NCBI GenBank assembly: GCA_019636675.1
Contig: JAHBXC010000002.1
Location: forward strand, 496,001-560,000
Direction: 5' to 3'
Origin: Phycisphaeraceae bacterium
Lineage (GTDB): Bacteria > Planctomycetota > Phycisphaerae > Phycisphaerales > UBA1924
Length of the DNA: 64,000 nucleotides
Of this stretch, positions 22,568-39,546 are shown piece by piece. Position numbers and translations under genes: made by a program. Below the pieces are notes generated by a model that worked only from the letters and a program-made list of their open reading frames with translations, did no database searches and was not told where the DNA came from. Positions within the stretch are counted from its first letter, which is position 1; the number at the start of each line of letters is the position of its first letter.

Positions 22568-24394
22568 ATGCGTTGTATCACTGTGGCGGGCATCGTTGCG
22601 CTCGCCGGTCTCGGGTTCTCGGACGCGCGCGCCGCGCTCCAGACCCCGATCGTGTCGGGCGGGACGGTGCAGGTCACGAACCCGCAGAGCGGGAAGTACA
22701 CGGTCACCGTGACGAGCGGCACGGATGTGACGGTCACGCTGCGTTTCGACGCCGGCGATGTCGTCGAGGAGGTGGCGATCGTTCCCCTGAACCAGAGCGG
22801 CACGCGGGTCAACATCACCGTCGAGGGCGTCGCGTACGCGCCGAACCCGGACAATCCCGACATCCAGTTCTACGGCCTTCATCAGATCAGACGCGTCGTG
22901 CGAGGCAGCGGCGCGGGTGAGGTCTGGATCACCAAGGTTCAGGCCAATCTCATCGGCGATGTCGATCGCGACCTCGAAGCCGGCGGCCTGCCCAACCCGG
23001 ACTACGGCAAGACCAGCGGCCTGGTGCGCGCGAACATCATCGAAGAGGTTCTCGCGAACTGGTCCGTGTTCGCGGATGTCGAAGCGATCGGAACGACTCG
23101 GCCCTTTCCTCCTGACGATGTGATCAGGTTGGTCCAGGCCGACCGCGAAGCGGACTGGTACCCCGAGTACGCGACGGACGGCGCCATCCTCGGCGACATC
23201 CGCTCCAACGGCGGGCGCATCGGCACGATCCGGGCCAACTCGTTCATCGGCGCCGTGAACAATGCCGCGTCGAGCAACACGCAGGTCATCGACACCAACG
23301 GCGGCAACATCGGGCTCATCGAGGCCGGCGCCCTCGGCGATGTCGTCATCGACTGCCTCGGGTCTGGCAGCGGGACCGTCACGGAGATCCGCACGACCGT
23401 GGCCGGGTGGGGCTACGACGAGGGGACGGAGGTCTACCTCGACGACCCGATCGACTTCGACGACTCGGGCCGGCCGATGGGTCTTTCGATCGGCGGCGTT
23501 CTGATCGCCGGAGGGCTCGGCACGCTGGAACTCAAGGGCAGTCTCGATTCGGTGATCGACATCTTCAGCACTCCTCAGTCCGGCACCTGGAAGATCGGCG
23601 ACTCCCTCGGTCCCAACGCGCTGGTCACGCTCCGCAGTCTCGGCCTCAACGGCCAGATCGCCATCAACGCCAACGGCGACAACGGGCAGTGGCTCGGCAT
23701 CGTCCGCGTCGCGAGGACCTCTGACCAGATCAACGGCCCGTGGTTCGTCATGGACGAAGCGGACCACGATGCGCCGCCGTCCGGCCTCGGATCCGGGGTG
23801 GCGGGCCTGCAGGGATACGCGCTCTGGGGTAACTCGTGTGATCCCGTCCCCGGCTCCACGCGGTTCCGGGGCTCCATCGACCCTGGCTCCTTCGAACTCG
23901 ACCCGCCCTGCATCGAGGATTACAACACGATCCGGGTCGGTTTCTACGGCCGCATCGAACGCATCAACAGCCAGGAAGGGTGGAGTGAAACCATTCTTCT
24001 CGAGAAGCGGCAGGGCTCGTTCAACCAGTATTCGCCCGTGACGGAGAGTTTCACCGTCTCACCCGACGGGGAGCGCAGGATCAAACTGGTCAGAGGCAGC
24101 GGCCTGTGGGAGACCGGCGAGTACCGCGTGACGGTCAAGGAGAACAAGCTGCGCGTTCGCTCGGACGATGTGCTCGCGGGTCAGCCGCAGCTCGCGGTCC
24201 CGACGACCCAGTACACTTTCTGGATCGCGAGGGGCTGCCCCGAGTTGGATCTCACGGGCGACTTCCTCATCAACTTCGCCGACCTCGCCGAATGGATGAC
24301 CTCGCCGGTCAACATCAACAACCACCCCGAAGTGGACTCGAACGACGCCGCGACATTGCTGCGCGGCATCAGCGAGCACGGCACGGAAAACTGA
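22568..24394 (+). CDS. Large exported protein with dockerin-like C-terminus
   Basis: The 608-residue product has an N-terminal signal peptide (ITVAGIVALAGLGFSDARAA). Long beta-rich stretches with repeats such as GGRIGTIRANSFIGAV and GGNIGLIEAGALGDVV suggest a beta-helix or beta-sandwich surface protein. Near the C-terminus LDLTGDFLINFADLAEWM and SNDAATLL form a dockerin-type calcium-binding pair. AAGGAGTGATCCT precedes the ATG at 22568. A GCCCGGC hairpin lies in the short spacer upstream. Function unknown; cell-surface or matrix role inferred. Confidence 0.7.
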   Translation: MRCITVAGIVALAGLGFSDARAALQTPIVSGGTVQVTNPQSGKYTVTVTSGTDVTVTLRFDAGDVVEEVAIVPLNQSGTRVNITVEGVAYAPNPDNPDIQFYGLHQIRRVVRGSGAGEVWITKVQANLIGDVDRDLEAGGLPNPDYGKTSGLVRANIIEEVLANWSVFADVEAIGTTRPFPPDDVIRLVQADREADWYPEYATDGAILGDIRSNGGRIGTIRANSFIGAVNNAASSNTQVIDTNGGNIGLIEAGALGDVVIDCLGSGSGTVTEIRTTVAGWGYDEGTEVYLDDPIDFDDSGRPMGLSIGGVLIAGGLGTLELKGSLDSVIDIFSTPQSGTWKIGDSLGPNALVTLRSLGLNGQIAINANGDNGQWLGIVRVARTSDQINGPWFVMDEADHDAPPSGLGSGVAGLQGYALWGNSCDPVPGSTRFRGSIDPGSFELDPPCIEDYNTIRVGFYGRIERINSQEGWSETILLEKRQGSFNQYSPVTESFTVSPDGERRIKLVRGSGLWETGEYRVTVKENKLRVRSDDVLAGQPQLAVPTTQYTFWIARGCPELDLTGDFLINFADLAEWMTSPVNINNHPEVDSNDAATLLRGISEHGTEN

Positions 24395-24829
24395 TATCAA
24401 GTCGGCGTGCGGACCCGTCGCCTGAGATGCATGCTTCGCGACGGGCCGGACTCCCATTTCAAGGCGCGGGCGGTCATGCGGCCGCCCGCGTCTCTTCCGA
24501 CTCGCGGACAGTGGTCGGCGATCATTCTGAAGATGTCTCCCTCACCCCTCCCGTTCACGGGAGGGGGCAGGGGGGAGGGTCTTCGGTAGGTGAACAGTCG
24601 ACGGTTTACCTTCCCTAACCCCTCCCGCGAGCGGGAGCGGGACAGGGTTGCCCACCATCGCCCCTGCGGCTCCCTTGTCCGCCCCGGACCCCCGGCTACT
24701 ATCTCCGACCTGCGCCGGAGGTTCCGGCGTGGGGTAAGACGCGAAGACCGTTTACCACCGAGTCTCGCCGCGGGCCTAGGCCGCTCGCGGGAGGGCGATT
24801 CGCCCCGAGCCGGTGGGAGGTGGAGCAGC
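24395..24829. other. Spacer upstream of rplK
   Basis: This 435-base gap contains a REP-like hairpin CCCCTCCCG-TTCA-CGGGAGGGG (24545-24566), a weaker relative near 24627-24650, the putative rplK promoter and a structured leader (CGCCGG-AGGTT-CCGGCG at 24713-24729). No gene or tRNA is visible. Confidence 0.5.
24675..24702 (+). promoter_or_regulatory. Candidate rplK operon promoter
   Basis: TTGTCC and TACTAT are spaced 16 bases, about 130 bases before the rplK ATG. A hairpin leader lies between. Confidence 0.4.
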
Positions 24830-25258
24830 ATGGCCAAAAAAGAAATCACTGCGCAGTTCAAGCTGATGGCGCCGGGTGGCAAGGCCACCCCCGCCCCGCC
24901 GCTGGGCCCCGTGCTCGGCGCGAACGGCGTGAACCCGGGTCAGTTCATCCAGCAGTTCAACGCCGCGACGGGCGCGCTCAACGGCAAGGTCGTTGGCTGC
25001 GTGGTCACGGTGTTCAACGACCGCACCTTCACCTTCGAGATCAAGTCCTCGCCCGCGAGCGTGCTGATCGCGGAGGCGGCCGGCGTTCAGAAGGGCTCTG
25101 GCGAGCCCAACAAGAACAAGGTCGGGAAGATCACCAAGGCGCAGGTGCGCAAGATCGCTGAAGAGAAGAAGGCCGACATGAACTCGGCCTCGATCGAAGC
25201 GGCGATGCGAGTCATCGAAGGCACAGCCCGGTCCATGGGCGTCGTGGTGGAGGGCTGA
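24830..25258 (+). CDS. rplK: 50S ribosomal protein L11
   Basis: The 142-residue protein has the L11 N-terminal motif PAPPLGPVLGANGVN and the C-terminal rRNA-binding domain with the KVGKITKAQVRKIAE helix. It binds the GTPase-associated centre of 23S rRNA. GGTGGGAGGTGGAG precedes the ATG. It heads the rplKAJL-rpoBC cluster, four bases from rplA. NusG and SecE, which usually precede L11, are not present here. Confidence 0.97.
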   Translation: MAKKEITAQFKLMAPGGKATPAPPLGPVLGANGVNPGQFIQQFNAATGALNGKVVGCVVTVFNDRTFTFEIKSSPASVLIAEAAGVQKGSGEPNKNKVGKITKAQVRKIAEEKKADMNSASIEAAMRVIEGTARSMGVVVEG

Positions 25259-25262
25259 TCCG

Positions 25263-25979
25263 ATGGCGAAGAAAGAAAAGAAGATCAAGGGCACCAAGCG
25301 CTTCCGTGAGAACGCCGCGATCGCTCCCCAGGAGCCGATGGCGATGGCCGACGCGGTGGTCGCGGTGAAGAAGTTCAAGCCCACGAAGTTCGACCAGACG
25401 GTCAACTGCGTGGTGCACCTGGGCATCGACCCCAAGCAGGCCGACCAGATGGTCCGCGGCTCGGTGGCGCTGCCCAAGGGCATCGGCAAGACCAAGCGCG
25501 TCATCGCGTTCTGCACAAGCGACAAGGCCAAGGCCGCGCTCGCCGCGGGCGCGATGAAGGCCGGCGGCGACGAGCTCGTGGCCGAGGTCGAGGGCGGTTT
25601 CATGGACTTCGATGTGGCGATCGCCACGCCGGACATGATGCGCGTCGTGTCGAAGCTCGGTCGCGTGCTGGGCCCCAAGGGGCTGATGCCCTCGCCCAAG
25701 GCCGGGACCGTCACTGCGGACATCGAGAAGGCCGTCCGCGAGTACGCGGCGGGCAAGATCGAGTACCGCAACGACAAGGGCGGCAACGTGCACGCCGTCA
25801 TCGGCAAGATGAGCTTCGCCGAGGGCGACCTGTTCGCCAACCTCGAGCACTTCGTGCAGGAGATCGAGCGCGTCCGCCCGCGCACGGTCAAGGGCGTGTA
25901 TGTCAAGAAGGTCGTCATCAGCGGGACGATGACGCCCGGCGTCCAGATCAAGTACGCGTCGGCCCTCCCCGGGGCGTAA
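25263..25979 (+). CDS. rplA: 50S ribosomal protein L1
   Basis: The 238-residue L1 carries DPKQADQMVRGSVALP and the signature LGRVLGPKGLMPSPKAGTVT. L1 forms the mobile stalk at the E site and in other bacteria represses its own operon by binding the mRNA leader. The start is four bases after rplK; a basic Lys-rich N-terminus precedes the first domain. Confidence 0.97.
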   Translation: MAKKEKKIKGTKRFRENAAIAPQEPMAMADAVVAVKKFKPTKFDQTVNCVVHLGIDPKQADQMVRGSVALPKGIGKTKRVIAFCTSDKAKAALAAGAMKAGGDELVAEVEGGFMDFDVAIATPDMMRVVSKLGRVLGPKGLMPSPKAGTVTADIEKAVREYAAGKIEYRNDKGGNVHAVIGKMSFAEGDLFANLEHFVQEIERVRPRTVKGVYVKKVVISGTMTPGVQIKYASALPGA

Positions 25980-26012
25980 ACAGCGCGCATCTCACGCAAA
26001 GGAGACGAGGCC

Positions 26013-26561
26013 ATGAGCCGTCCTACCAAAGAAATGCTGATGCGCGACTACACCGAGCGCATCGGAGAAGACCCTGTCGAGGCGCTGGTCGTCTCGATCC
26101 GAGGCGTCGACGCCCAGACCAACAACCGCATGCGCAACGAGCTGCGCACGCAGGGCATCCGCATCACCGTCGTCCGCAACGGCCTCGCGAAGCTGTCCCT
26201 CAAGGACACGCCCCTCGCGGGTCTCTCGCCCGTTCTCGAGGGCCCCAGCGCCCTGGTCTACGGCGAGCAGTCGGTCGTCAGCGTCGCTCGCGAGCTGATG
26301 AAGTGGGCGAAGGAGGTCGCGAACCTCGAGCTGAAGGGCGCGATCCTCGACGGGATGCTGTTCGAGGGCGCCGCCGGCGTCGAGCGACTCAGCAAGTTCC
26401 CCACGCGCGACGAGGCGATCGCCAAGACGGTCACCGTGGTCCTCACCCCCGGGCGCAAGCTCATGGGCGCGGTCCAGGCCCCCGGCGCCAACCTGCTCGC
26501 GGTCGTCAAATCCATCCAGGAGAAGCTGGAGAAGGGCGAGACCATCGCCCCGGTCGCCTGA
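26013..26561 (+). CDS. rplJ: 50S ribosomal protein L10
   Basis: The 182-residue L10 anchors L7/L12 dimers to the ribosomal stalk. Typical features are RTQGIRITVVRNGLAKLSLK and a C-terminal helix for L12 binding. GCAAAGGAGACGAGG precedes the ATG. The 33-base gap after rplA is too short for the long L10-binding leader known in other bacteria, whereas a structured spacer follows rplJ instead. Confidence 0.95.
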   Translation: MSRPTKEMLMRDYTERIGEDPVEALVVSIRGVDAQTNNRMRNELRTQGIRITVVRNGLAKLSLKDTPLAGLSPVLEGPSALVYGEQSVVSVARELMKWAKEVANLELKGAILDGMLFEGAAGVERLSKFPTRDEAIAKTVTVVLTPGRKLMGAVQAPGANLLAVVKSIQEKLEKGETIAPVA

Positions 26562-26608
26562 TTCAGGCGGTTCGATCCTGCTTCTCGCATCGTTCTGAAA
26601 TTGTCCGT

Positions 26609-26670
26609 CACGGGCTCAGACTGGCCCTGCGGGGTTAAAGGCCGAACGGTCGGCCCCTCTCTGAGCCGTG
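26609..26670 (+). promoter_or_regulatory. Structured RNA between rplJ and rplL
   Basis: CACGGGCTCAGA and TCTGAGCCGTG pair in an 11-bp stem with one bulged G; inside lie GGGG/CCCC and GGCC-GAAC-GGTC. It could be an RNA-processing, attenuation or protein-binding element that adjusts the high L12 output relative to L10. Confidence 0.5.
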
Positions 26671-26717
26671 CCACCCAGCCGCGCATGCTCGCGGCGTAGA
26701 TTCGAGGAAGTTTCCCA

Positions 26718-27113
26718 ATGTCCGACACCGCTACCTTCGACGCGAAAATCACCGACCTGGGCGACAAGCTCGCCGGCCTGACCCTCAAGGAGGCCGTCGA
26801 CCTGACGGACTACATGAAGGACAAGTACGGCATCGAGCCCGCCGCCGGCGGCGCTGTGATGATGGCCGGCCCGGCCGCCGGTCCCGCGGCTGCCGAGGAG
26901 AAGTCGACCTTCGACGTCGTCCTCACCAACGGCGGCGACAAGAAGATCCAGGTCATCAAGGTTGTCCGCGAGCTGACCAACCTGGGCCTCAAGGAGGCCA
27001 AGGACCTAGTCGACGGCGCTCCCAAGCCCGTCAAGACCGGCGTCTCCAAGGAGGAGGCCGAGGACATCAAGAAGAAGCTCGAAGAGGCCGGCGGCACGGT
27101 CGAGCTCAAGTAA
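26718..27113 (+). CDS. rplL: 50S ribosomal protein L7/L12
   Basis: The 131-residue stalk protein shows an N-terminal dimerisation domain ([19 protein letters not shown]), an Ala/Gly hinge (about residues 45-55) and the conserved C-terminal factor-binding domain ([32 protein letters not shown]). GAGGAAG lies before the ATG. It is separated from rplJ by a 156-base structured spacer and from rpoB by 307 bases. Confidence 0.97.
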   Translation: MSDTATFDAKITDLGDKLAGLTLKEAVDLTDYMKDKYGIEPAAGGAVMMAGPAAGPAAAEEKSTFDVVLTNGGDKKIQVIKVVRELTNLGLKEAKDLVDGAPKPVKTGVSKEEAEDIKKKLEEAGGTVELK

Positions 27114-27181
27114 GCAGAGTCCAATCAGGGGTTTGCGTCGGGCTTGCCCGGCTCGGCCCCTGGACACAGGCATCGGAAGCG

Positions 27182-27212
27182 GGGTCGGCCCGGGGTTCTC
27201 CCGGGTCGACCC
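27182..27212 (+). terminator. Hairpin attenuator candidate after rplL
   Basis: GGGTCGGCCCGGG and CCCGGGTCGACCC make a 13-bp stem (one G-U pair) with loop GTTCT. No T-tract follows, so it more likely acts as a partial terminator or processing site between ribosomal and polymerase genes. Confidence 0.45.
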
Positions 27213-27279
27213 ATCTTCGGCCTCGAACCGCGTAGGGCGTGAGACCCGTCGGGAGCACATATTGTGCCAACCCCCGGGC

Positions 27280-27308
27280 TTGATGACGCCGCGCGGAGGG
27301 GCTATTCT
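27280..27308 (+). promoter_or_regulatory. Candidate rpoBC promoter
   Basis: TTGATG and TATTCT are spaced 17 bases. The 13-base palindrome at 27255-27267 lies just upstream. A separate promoter would let rpoBC be set independently of the ribosomal genes. Confidence 0.45.
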
Positions 27309-27420
27309 GACGGATTAGACGCGATCGGGTGCGACGAGCCCCTCACACATCCCAGGCCTGCGCCTTGCGCGACATTTCCTCGTATCTGTCGCCGGCGTTC
27401 ACACCATCAAGAGGTCACTG

Positions 27421-31227
<3,807 letters not shown>

Positions 31228-31311
31228 TCACCGTTCCACCGTCCGATCCATCCCGGCGCGAGCGATCGCGCCGGTTCGAATGACTTTCACACGCCGCCGG
31301 AGCTCCCTCAC

Positions 31312-35703
<4,392 letters not shown>

Positions 35704-35733
35704 TCGGCGCGACGATCTGAAGACATCCATCAC

Positions 35734-35772
35734 GCGGGCCGGCTCGTTCACGGGCCGGCCCGCTTTGTCTTT
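35734..35772 (+). terminator. Rho-independent terminator after rpoC
   Basis: GCGGGCCGG and CCGGCCCGC form a 9-bp stem with a 12-base loop, followed by TTTGTCTTT. It closes the rplK-rpoC cluster. Confidence 0.85.
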
Positions 35773-35775
35773 CGA

Positions 35776-37203
35776 TCAGCGCGACTCGTCTTCCGCGGCG
35801 CCGAAGTCGAAGCTCATGCAATACCCGCAGCGCCAGAGCGGGTGCTCGACGGCGCATCGGAAGCCGACATACTCGCTCGGGTTGGCGCCCTCGGCGTCGA
35901 ACAGCATCGAGAGCAGCTCGGGGTGGCGCGGGTGCCAGCGCGTGTCGATGCGCTCGAGCCCGCGCCCCAGTAGGGTGAGCGCCGGGGTGTTGCCGAGCCG
36001 CGTCTGCCAGCGGTCGCCCACGGCGGACGCGAAGTCGGGCCTCCACAGGTGCGCGTCGAGCGCCGGGATGCATCGCAGCGCGATGTCCTGGTGCAAGAAC
36101 ACATCGAACACCATGGCGCGCGCCGGGAGGTTGATGAGCCCCCAGCACTCCTCGATGCGCGGGTTCATCCGCATCGGGTTCTTCACCACGGCGCGGCTGC
36201 CGAACATCAGGTCCACCGGGCGCCACGACGCGGTCGAGTCCGAGATCGCGTCGATCGCCTGCACCATGTACTCGCTGGTCTGCTTGCTCGCGACGATGGG
36301 CACGGGTTTGGCGCTGAACTCCTCGAGCAGGTGCGCCGGCTCTTCCTCGCGCGCGAAGAGCGGTTCGAAAATCCCGGCGCGGGCCATCGCCTCGTCGGCG
36401 TCCTCCGCCGGGGTGTTGCGGTTGTTGTTGAATGAGTGGAACGTCAGCGGCACGGCGTCGGCGCGCCACTCGTGACGGATCAGCCCGTTCACGCGCGCGT
36501 GGCGCAGCAGGCGGTCGTCGCTCTCGTGGGGTCGGTAGAGGTACGCTGCCAGCCACAGCTCGGACCAGCGCCCGGTGACGCCGGCGGCGGCGTCGAACAG
36601 CGCACGACGGGCCGCGTCGTGCGCCGCGGTGTCGAGCGCCTCGCGCGCCGGCGCGATCGAGGCGTCGAGCCGGCGCAGCAGGCGCGACTGGCTCCCGGCG
36701 AGTCGGCGCACCGTCGTCTCGTACAGCTCGATGCCGGCGGCGACGGCGCTGATGCGTTCGTGCTTGTCCCTGGGGAGTCGGCGTCGCGCCGCTTTCGTCA
36801 GCATCTTCAGCCCGCGCGAGCCGGGCAGGCGCGAGATCAGCTCGAGCCCGCCGAACGGGCCCTCGACCGACGAGACCACGCGCTGGCAGGTCGTGCGCTC
36901 GATGTCGAGGAAGCGCGCCATGCCGCTCGCGTGCTCGGCGCCCGGGGGCATCATCGCGACGAACGACTTCAGCTGCTCGTGGATCCGTCGCAGCGCGCGA
37001 TCGAGCAGCGCACGCTCGTCGTCGGACAGGGGCAGGATCGGGCGCAGGTCCGGCGGGCGCCCCGGCCCGCGCCGAGGCATCGACGCCGACGGCGCATCGG
37101 GTGCTGGCGCAAGCGTCCGATCGTGCTCATCGCGGCGGGCGGCGGGCTCGTTGTCGAGATACATGAGCATATCTTCGGCATATGCCCAGCAACATGCAAG
37201 CAC
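35776..37203 (-). CDS. Uncharacterised 475-residue protein
   Basis: I do not recognise this protein. It is soluble, Arg-rich and mostly helical: a Pro/Arg-rich N-terminus (about 1-60), a helical segment with SDDERALLDRALRRIHEQL, a Cys-poor core, FNNNRNTPAEDADEAM near the middle, and a C-terminal domain with two Cys (about residues 451 and 461, the second in RCGYCMSFDFG). It faces rpoC. Starts at 37170 and 37164 are alternatives to 37203; none has a good Shine-Dalgarno. It may be lineage-specific. Confidence 0.6.
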   Translation of the reverse strand: MLACCWAYAEDMLMYLDNEPAARRDEHDRTLAPAPDAPSASMPRRGPGRPPDLRPILPLSDDERALLDRALRRIHEQLKSFVAMMPPGAEHASGMARFLDIERTTCQRVVSSVEGPFGGLELISRLPGSRGLKMLTKAARRRLPRDKHERISAVAAGIELYETTVRRLAGSQSRLLRRLDASIAPAREALDTAAHDAARRALFDAAAGVTGRWSELWLAAYLYRPHESDDRLLRHARVNGLIRHEWRADAVPLTFHSFNNNRNTPAEDADEAMARAGIFEPLFAREEEPAHLLEEFSAKPVPIVASKQTSEYMVQAIDAISDSTASWRPVDLMFGSRAVVKNPMRMNPRIEECWGLINLPARAMVFDVFLHQDIALRCIPALDAHLWRPDFASAVGDRWQTRLGNTPALTLLGRGLERIDTRWHPRHPELLSMLFDAEGANPSEYVGFRCAVEHPLWRCGYCMSFDFGAAEDESR

Positions 37204-37296
37204 AAATCGGGACCTGTCGATCCAAAAAAGAACCGCCCGGGCGGGCGGCTCTGGAAGGTCGGGAAGGGGGAATCGGGTCGGATCTGGCTGAAATGC

Positions 37297-38766
37297 TCAG
37301 CTTTCGCCCTGGGCCTTGGAGTACGCGGCCTTGCCGTCGAACTCCTGCAGCTTCTCGATGTGCATCCAGCGGTGCTTGGGAGACACCTTCGCGAGCAAGG
37401 CCGCGATCTGCTGGTCGGTCACGTCGGCGCCGGCGCCGCCCATGAAGCGGCAGCGGAAGTGGTCCACGAGGTCGATGCGCGGGTATTCGCCCGGCCACAC
37501 CTGCGTGCCGCGGTTGCTCATCATCTTGAGCGTCAGCCCGGTGCCCTCGCTGAGCGACACGAGCGAATCGCCCAAGTCCTTCGAGGCCCCGTTGAACTCG
37601 ATGAACAGGTCGATGCCCGCGACGCGGCGAGAGGCGACCTTCACGGTCGCCGCCTCCTTGGTGACCTTGGGCAGTTCGAGTCGCTTGTTCTGCTTCTGCT
37701 TCCAGTGGGGAGACTTCTGGCCCAAGTGCTTGATGACCGTGTCGCTGAAGGAGCTGGTCGTGCCCGGGGTCTTGCCCTTGGGGGTCAGGTCGCCCGTGGT
37801 GTTGTCGCCCTTCTCGTAGGTGAGATAGATCGCGTTCTCGATCGCGTCCGCCGCGGCGAACTCTTCGAGGTGGCGCAGCATCATCACCGCCGCCAGCGTG
37901 AGCGCCGTGGGGTTCGCCTTGTTCTGGCCGGCAATATCAGGGGCCGAGCCGTGGACCGCCTCGAAGATGACCAGGTCGTCGCCGATGTTGTACGACGGCG
38001 CGATGCCCAGCCCGCCCACGAGGCCCGAGGTCAGGTCGGAGACGATGTCCCCGTTCATGTTCGTGGTGACGATCACCTCGTAGCGCTCGGGCTTCATCAC
38101 CAACTGGTGGCAGCAGTTGTCGATGATGACATGCTCGGTCTTGATATCGGGGTAGTCCTTGGCGACCTCCTCGAAGGTGCGCTTGAGCAGGCCCTCGGTG
38201 GCCTTCATGATGTTGGCCTTGCTGGCGTAGTGCACCGACTTTCGGTCGTCGGCGCGGGCGAGGTTCAGCGCGAGGCGGCTGATCTTCTCGCAGCCCTTGT
38301 GCGAGATGAGTTTCAGGCACTGGGCGACGCCGGGCGTCTGCATGTGCTCGATGCCGGCGTAGAGGTCCTCGACGTTCTCGCGGACGACGATCAGGTCGAT
38401 GCCGCGCCCCGCGAAGGGCCCGCCAATCCCGGGGATCTCCTTGCAGGGGCGGATGTTGCCGTAGAGCTCGAAGATCTTGCGCAGGGTCACATTGGCGGAC
38501 TTCTCGCCGTAGCCGACCGGGGTCTCGAGGGGGCCCTTGAGGGCGACCTTGTTCCGCGCGATGGAGTCGAGGGTGTCCTGGGGCACGCCGTTGCCGACGC
38601 CGCTCTTGAACGCCTCGGCGCCCGCCAGGGCGTCCTCCCAGTCGATCTTGACGCCGGCGGCCTCGATGATCCGCTTGGTGGCGGCGGCCACCTCGGGCCC
38701 GATCCCGTCGCCGGCGATCATCGTGACCTTGTGCGTTTTGCCCGTTCCGCTGCTGTTTTGTGCCAT
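37297..38766 (-). CDS. icd: Isocitrate dehydrogenase, long form
   Basis: The 489-residue enzyme converts isocitrate to 2-oxoglutarate in the TCA cycle. It has the GDGIGPEV start, [13 protein letters not shown] (substrate Arg/Ser region), the Asp pair in NMNGDIVSD, and a C-terminal extension of about 140 residues like the Thermus/Rickettsia form. At the cofactor site it reads [15 protein letters not shown]: Asp, Ile and Ala stand where NADP enzymes have Lys, Tyr and Val, which predicts NAD preference. A -10-like TACCAT lies eight bases before the ATG. Confidence 0.92.
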   Translation of the reverse strand: MAQNSSGTGKTHKVTMIAGDGIGPEVAAATKRIIEAAGVKIDWEDALAGAEAFKSGVGNGVPQDTLDSIARNKVALKGPLETPVGYGEKSANVTLRKIFELYGNIRPCKEIPGIGGPFAGRGIDLIVVRENVEDLYAGIEHMQTPGVAQCLKLISHKGCEKISRLALNLARADDRKSVHYASKANIMKATEGLLKRTFEEVAKDYPDIKTEHVIIDNCCHQLVMKPERYEVIVTTNMNGDIVSDLTSGLVGGLGIAPSYNIGDDLVIFEAVHGSAPDIAGQNKANPTALTLAAVMMLRHLEEFAAADAIENAIYLTYEKGDNTTGDLTPKGKTPGTTSSFSDTVIKHLGQKSPHWKQKQNKRLELPKVTKEAATVKVASRRVAGIDLFIEFNGASKDLGDSLVSLSEGTGLTLKMMSNRGTQVWPGEYPRIDLVDHFRCRFMGGAGADVTDQQIAALLAKVSPKHRWMHIEKLQEFDGKAAYSKAQGES

Positions 38767-38871
38767 AGGGAGCGATGGTAGGGGGGAGAGGGAGCGAGGG
38801 GCAGGGAGCGGGGGGAGAAAGAGGTTGGCGGCCTGGGGTCTTCCAGACCCGGGGCGCGAGGGGCGTCGCTC

Positions 38872-38909
38872 GGCCCGGGTCACTGCTGCGCAGATGCCCC
38901 GGGGCACCG
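38872..38909. repeat. Repeat with ATGCCCCGGGGCACCG, copy 1
   Basis: GGCCCGGGTCA followed by a short spacer and ATGCCCCGGGGCACCG (palindromic TGCCCCGGGGCA) recurs at 43424-43449 with a different spacer. It is an intergenic repeat, not a gene. Confidence 0.65.
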
Positions 38910-38982
38910 TGGGTGGGTGGGGGCGCCGGGGGATTCAGAATCGGCCCGACACCACTCGCCCGCGATCCCCAACAACCAGACA

Positions 38983-39531
38983 ATGACCACGATGTCACCG
39001 GACTCCCGAACCCGAGCCCTCGCGCGCACGCCGCGGGTGGAGCATGTCGACGCGAAGCGCCGCCAGGGCACGGCGGGCGTTCTCCCCGAAGAGGACCCCA
39101 CGCTGCGCGGGTGGCAGCCGCGCGCGAAGGTGTACCGCGACCCCTCGAAGCGTGCCGGCGCGATCGCGCGCCTGCGCGGGCTCGCGTGGCTGCTCGACGC
39201 CTCGATCCGCGTCCCTCACACGAACTTCAAGATCGGGCTCGACCCGATCATCGGTCTCATCCCCGGCATCGGCGATGTGCTCGGCGCGATCCTCTCGGCG
39301 CTGGTGGTGCGCGAGGCGTGGCGCCTGGGCGTGCCCAAGCGGATGGCGGCGCGGATGCTGTTCAATGTGTTCGTCGAACTCGTCGTCGGGACCGTGCCGC
39401 TGATCGGCGACCTCTTCGACGCCGCGTGGAAGGCCAATGTCCGGAATCTGAAACTCATGGGCATCTGGAAGGAGGGCGTCGCGCCGATCAACGACCCCCG
39501 CTCCCGGAACGACCCGCGCCCCCGGCCCTGA
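38983..39531 (+). CDS. DUF4112 membrane protein
   Basis: The 182-residue product has a basic N-terminus and a DUF4112 domain with two membrane helices: WLLDASIRVPHTNFKIGLDP, IIGLIPGIGDVLGAILSALV, then FVELVVGTVPLIGDLFDAAW and KANVRNLKLM. The family is widespread and uncharacterised. The ATG at 38983 or 38992 is preferred over one at 38917, which would read through repeat sequence. It lies 15 bases upstream of the antiporter gene on the same strand. Confidence 0.8.
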   Translation: MTTMSPDSRTRALARTPRVEHVDAKRRQGTAGVLPEEDPTLRGWQPRAKVYRDPSKRAGAIARLRGLAWLLDASIRVPHTNFKIGLDPIIGLIPGIGDVLGAILSALVVREAWRLGVPKRMAARMLFNVFVELVVGTVPLIGDLFDAAWKANVRNLKLMGIWKEGVAPINDPRSRNDPRPRP

Positions 39532-39546
39532 TACCCTTGCGGCGAG

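Larger units (their letters stand above)
27114..27420 (+). other. rplL-rpoB spacer
   Basis: No gene is present in these 307 bases. They contain a strong GC hairpin (27182-27212), a small palindrome GCACA-TAT-TGTGC (27255-27267) and a candidate promoter for rpoB. Confidence 0.5.

Noticed and set aside
24545-24566. Terminator for the dockerin-tailed gene
   Set aside because: The hairpin has no T-tract and belongs to a repeat family also found at 13357; repeat is the better call.
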